Shown piece after piece: positions 5,708 to 5,929 of a stretch of DNA of 5,929 nt. The translations under genes and the position numbers were made by a program. The stretch is from assembly GCA_964573255.1 (NCBI GenBank), contig CAZNJB010000088.1, forward strand, positions 1 to 5,929. The letters run 5' to 3'. Under the pieces are notes generated by a model, which was not told the DNA's origin, made no database searches, and saw nothing but the letters and a program-made list of their open reading frames with translations. Every line of letters starts with the position of its first letter. The first letter of the stretch is position 1. This DNA is from CAYNUJ01 sp964573255 (GTDB lineage Bacteria > Bacteroidota > Ignavibacteria > Ignavibacteriales > Melioribacteraceae).

Positions 5708-5929
5708 ATGATTCCTATAATAAGAAATGATATTGAAATTCAAATATTTGACACCTCATCAGTAACTCAAAAATATCTTGTTAAAACTAACAATGGTAAA
5801 CAATATGAGATATCATCTTACATTTACCATTTAATAAAATTAATCGATGGTAAAAGCACAATTGAGGAAATTGCTTTCAAATTTTCATTAATAATTAAAC
5901 GTGAGGTTACTACTAAAGCACTTAATAAT
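5708..5929 (+). CDS. PqqD-like domain protein, N-terminal part only (runs off window)
   Basis: The frame opens at ATG 5708, 7 nt after the cyclase stop, and is still open at the window end after 74 codons. The N-terminus IPIIRNDIEIQIFD, then a YLVKTNNGKQYEIS hairpin-like stretch (23-36), then helix YIYHLIKLIDGKSTIEEIA (38-56) matches the PqqD-like layout, whose hallmark is a helix ending in (L/I)DG followed by T-(I/V)-xx-I. PqqD-like domains bind leader peptides in many RiPP pathways, as RRE domains. The same start also occurs in larger proteins, such as M50-type membrane proteases that begin with a PqqD-like domain. What follows here is outside the window, so the full function is unknown. 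Its tight spacing places it in the TPR-cyclase operon, and a leader-binding domain there could link that operon to the precursor at 2220. Confidence 0.6.
   Translation, partial: MIPIIRNDIEIQIFDTSSVTQKYLVKTNNGKQYEISSYIYHLIKLIDGKSTIEEIAFKFSLIIKREVTTKALNN

Overview
The window looks like accessory DNA from a member of the Bacteroidota. The sequence is strongly AT-rich, and both complete secreted proteins have signal peptides ending in the Ala|Gln junction common in that phylum. One exact match to the Bacteroidota -7 promoter element (TAnnTTTG) is present. I cannot name a genus. All genes lie on the + strand, and I see no rRNA, tRNA, CRISPR array or insertion sequence.

Left part (161-2375): a small secreted protein of unknown function is followed by a radical SAM/SPASM peptide maturase gene (629-2011). 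That gene is continuous in one frame except for a single in-frame TAG at 911-913, three codons before the CX3CX2C iron-sulfur motif. A short intergenic region then holds a 13-nt perfect complement to the 16S rRNA 3' tail, a five-codon ORF and two hairpins. Next comes a 51-codon gene (2220-2375) for a peptide with an acidic leader and a short Cys-rich tail, closed by a strong hairpin terminator. I read maturase plus short peptide as a RiPP (ribosomally made, modified peptide) pair.

Right part (2498-5929, end of window): a secreted TPR protein, a 673-residue fusion of a class I isoprenoid synthase-like domain with a class II terpene cyclase-like domain (DTDD motif, QW-type repeats), and the start of a gene whose product begins with a PqqD-like domain. 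These three genes are closely spaced (17 and 7 nt) and probably form one operon.

The combination of radical SAM maturase, Cys-rich precursor, terpene cyclase fusion and PqqD-like protein is the most interesting aspect. It is either two neighbouring specialised-metabolism units or one mixed peptide/terpenoid pathway. The sequence alone does not decide between them. The amber codon also leaves open whether the maturase is functional here.
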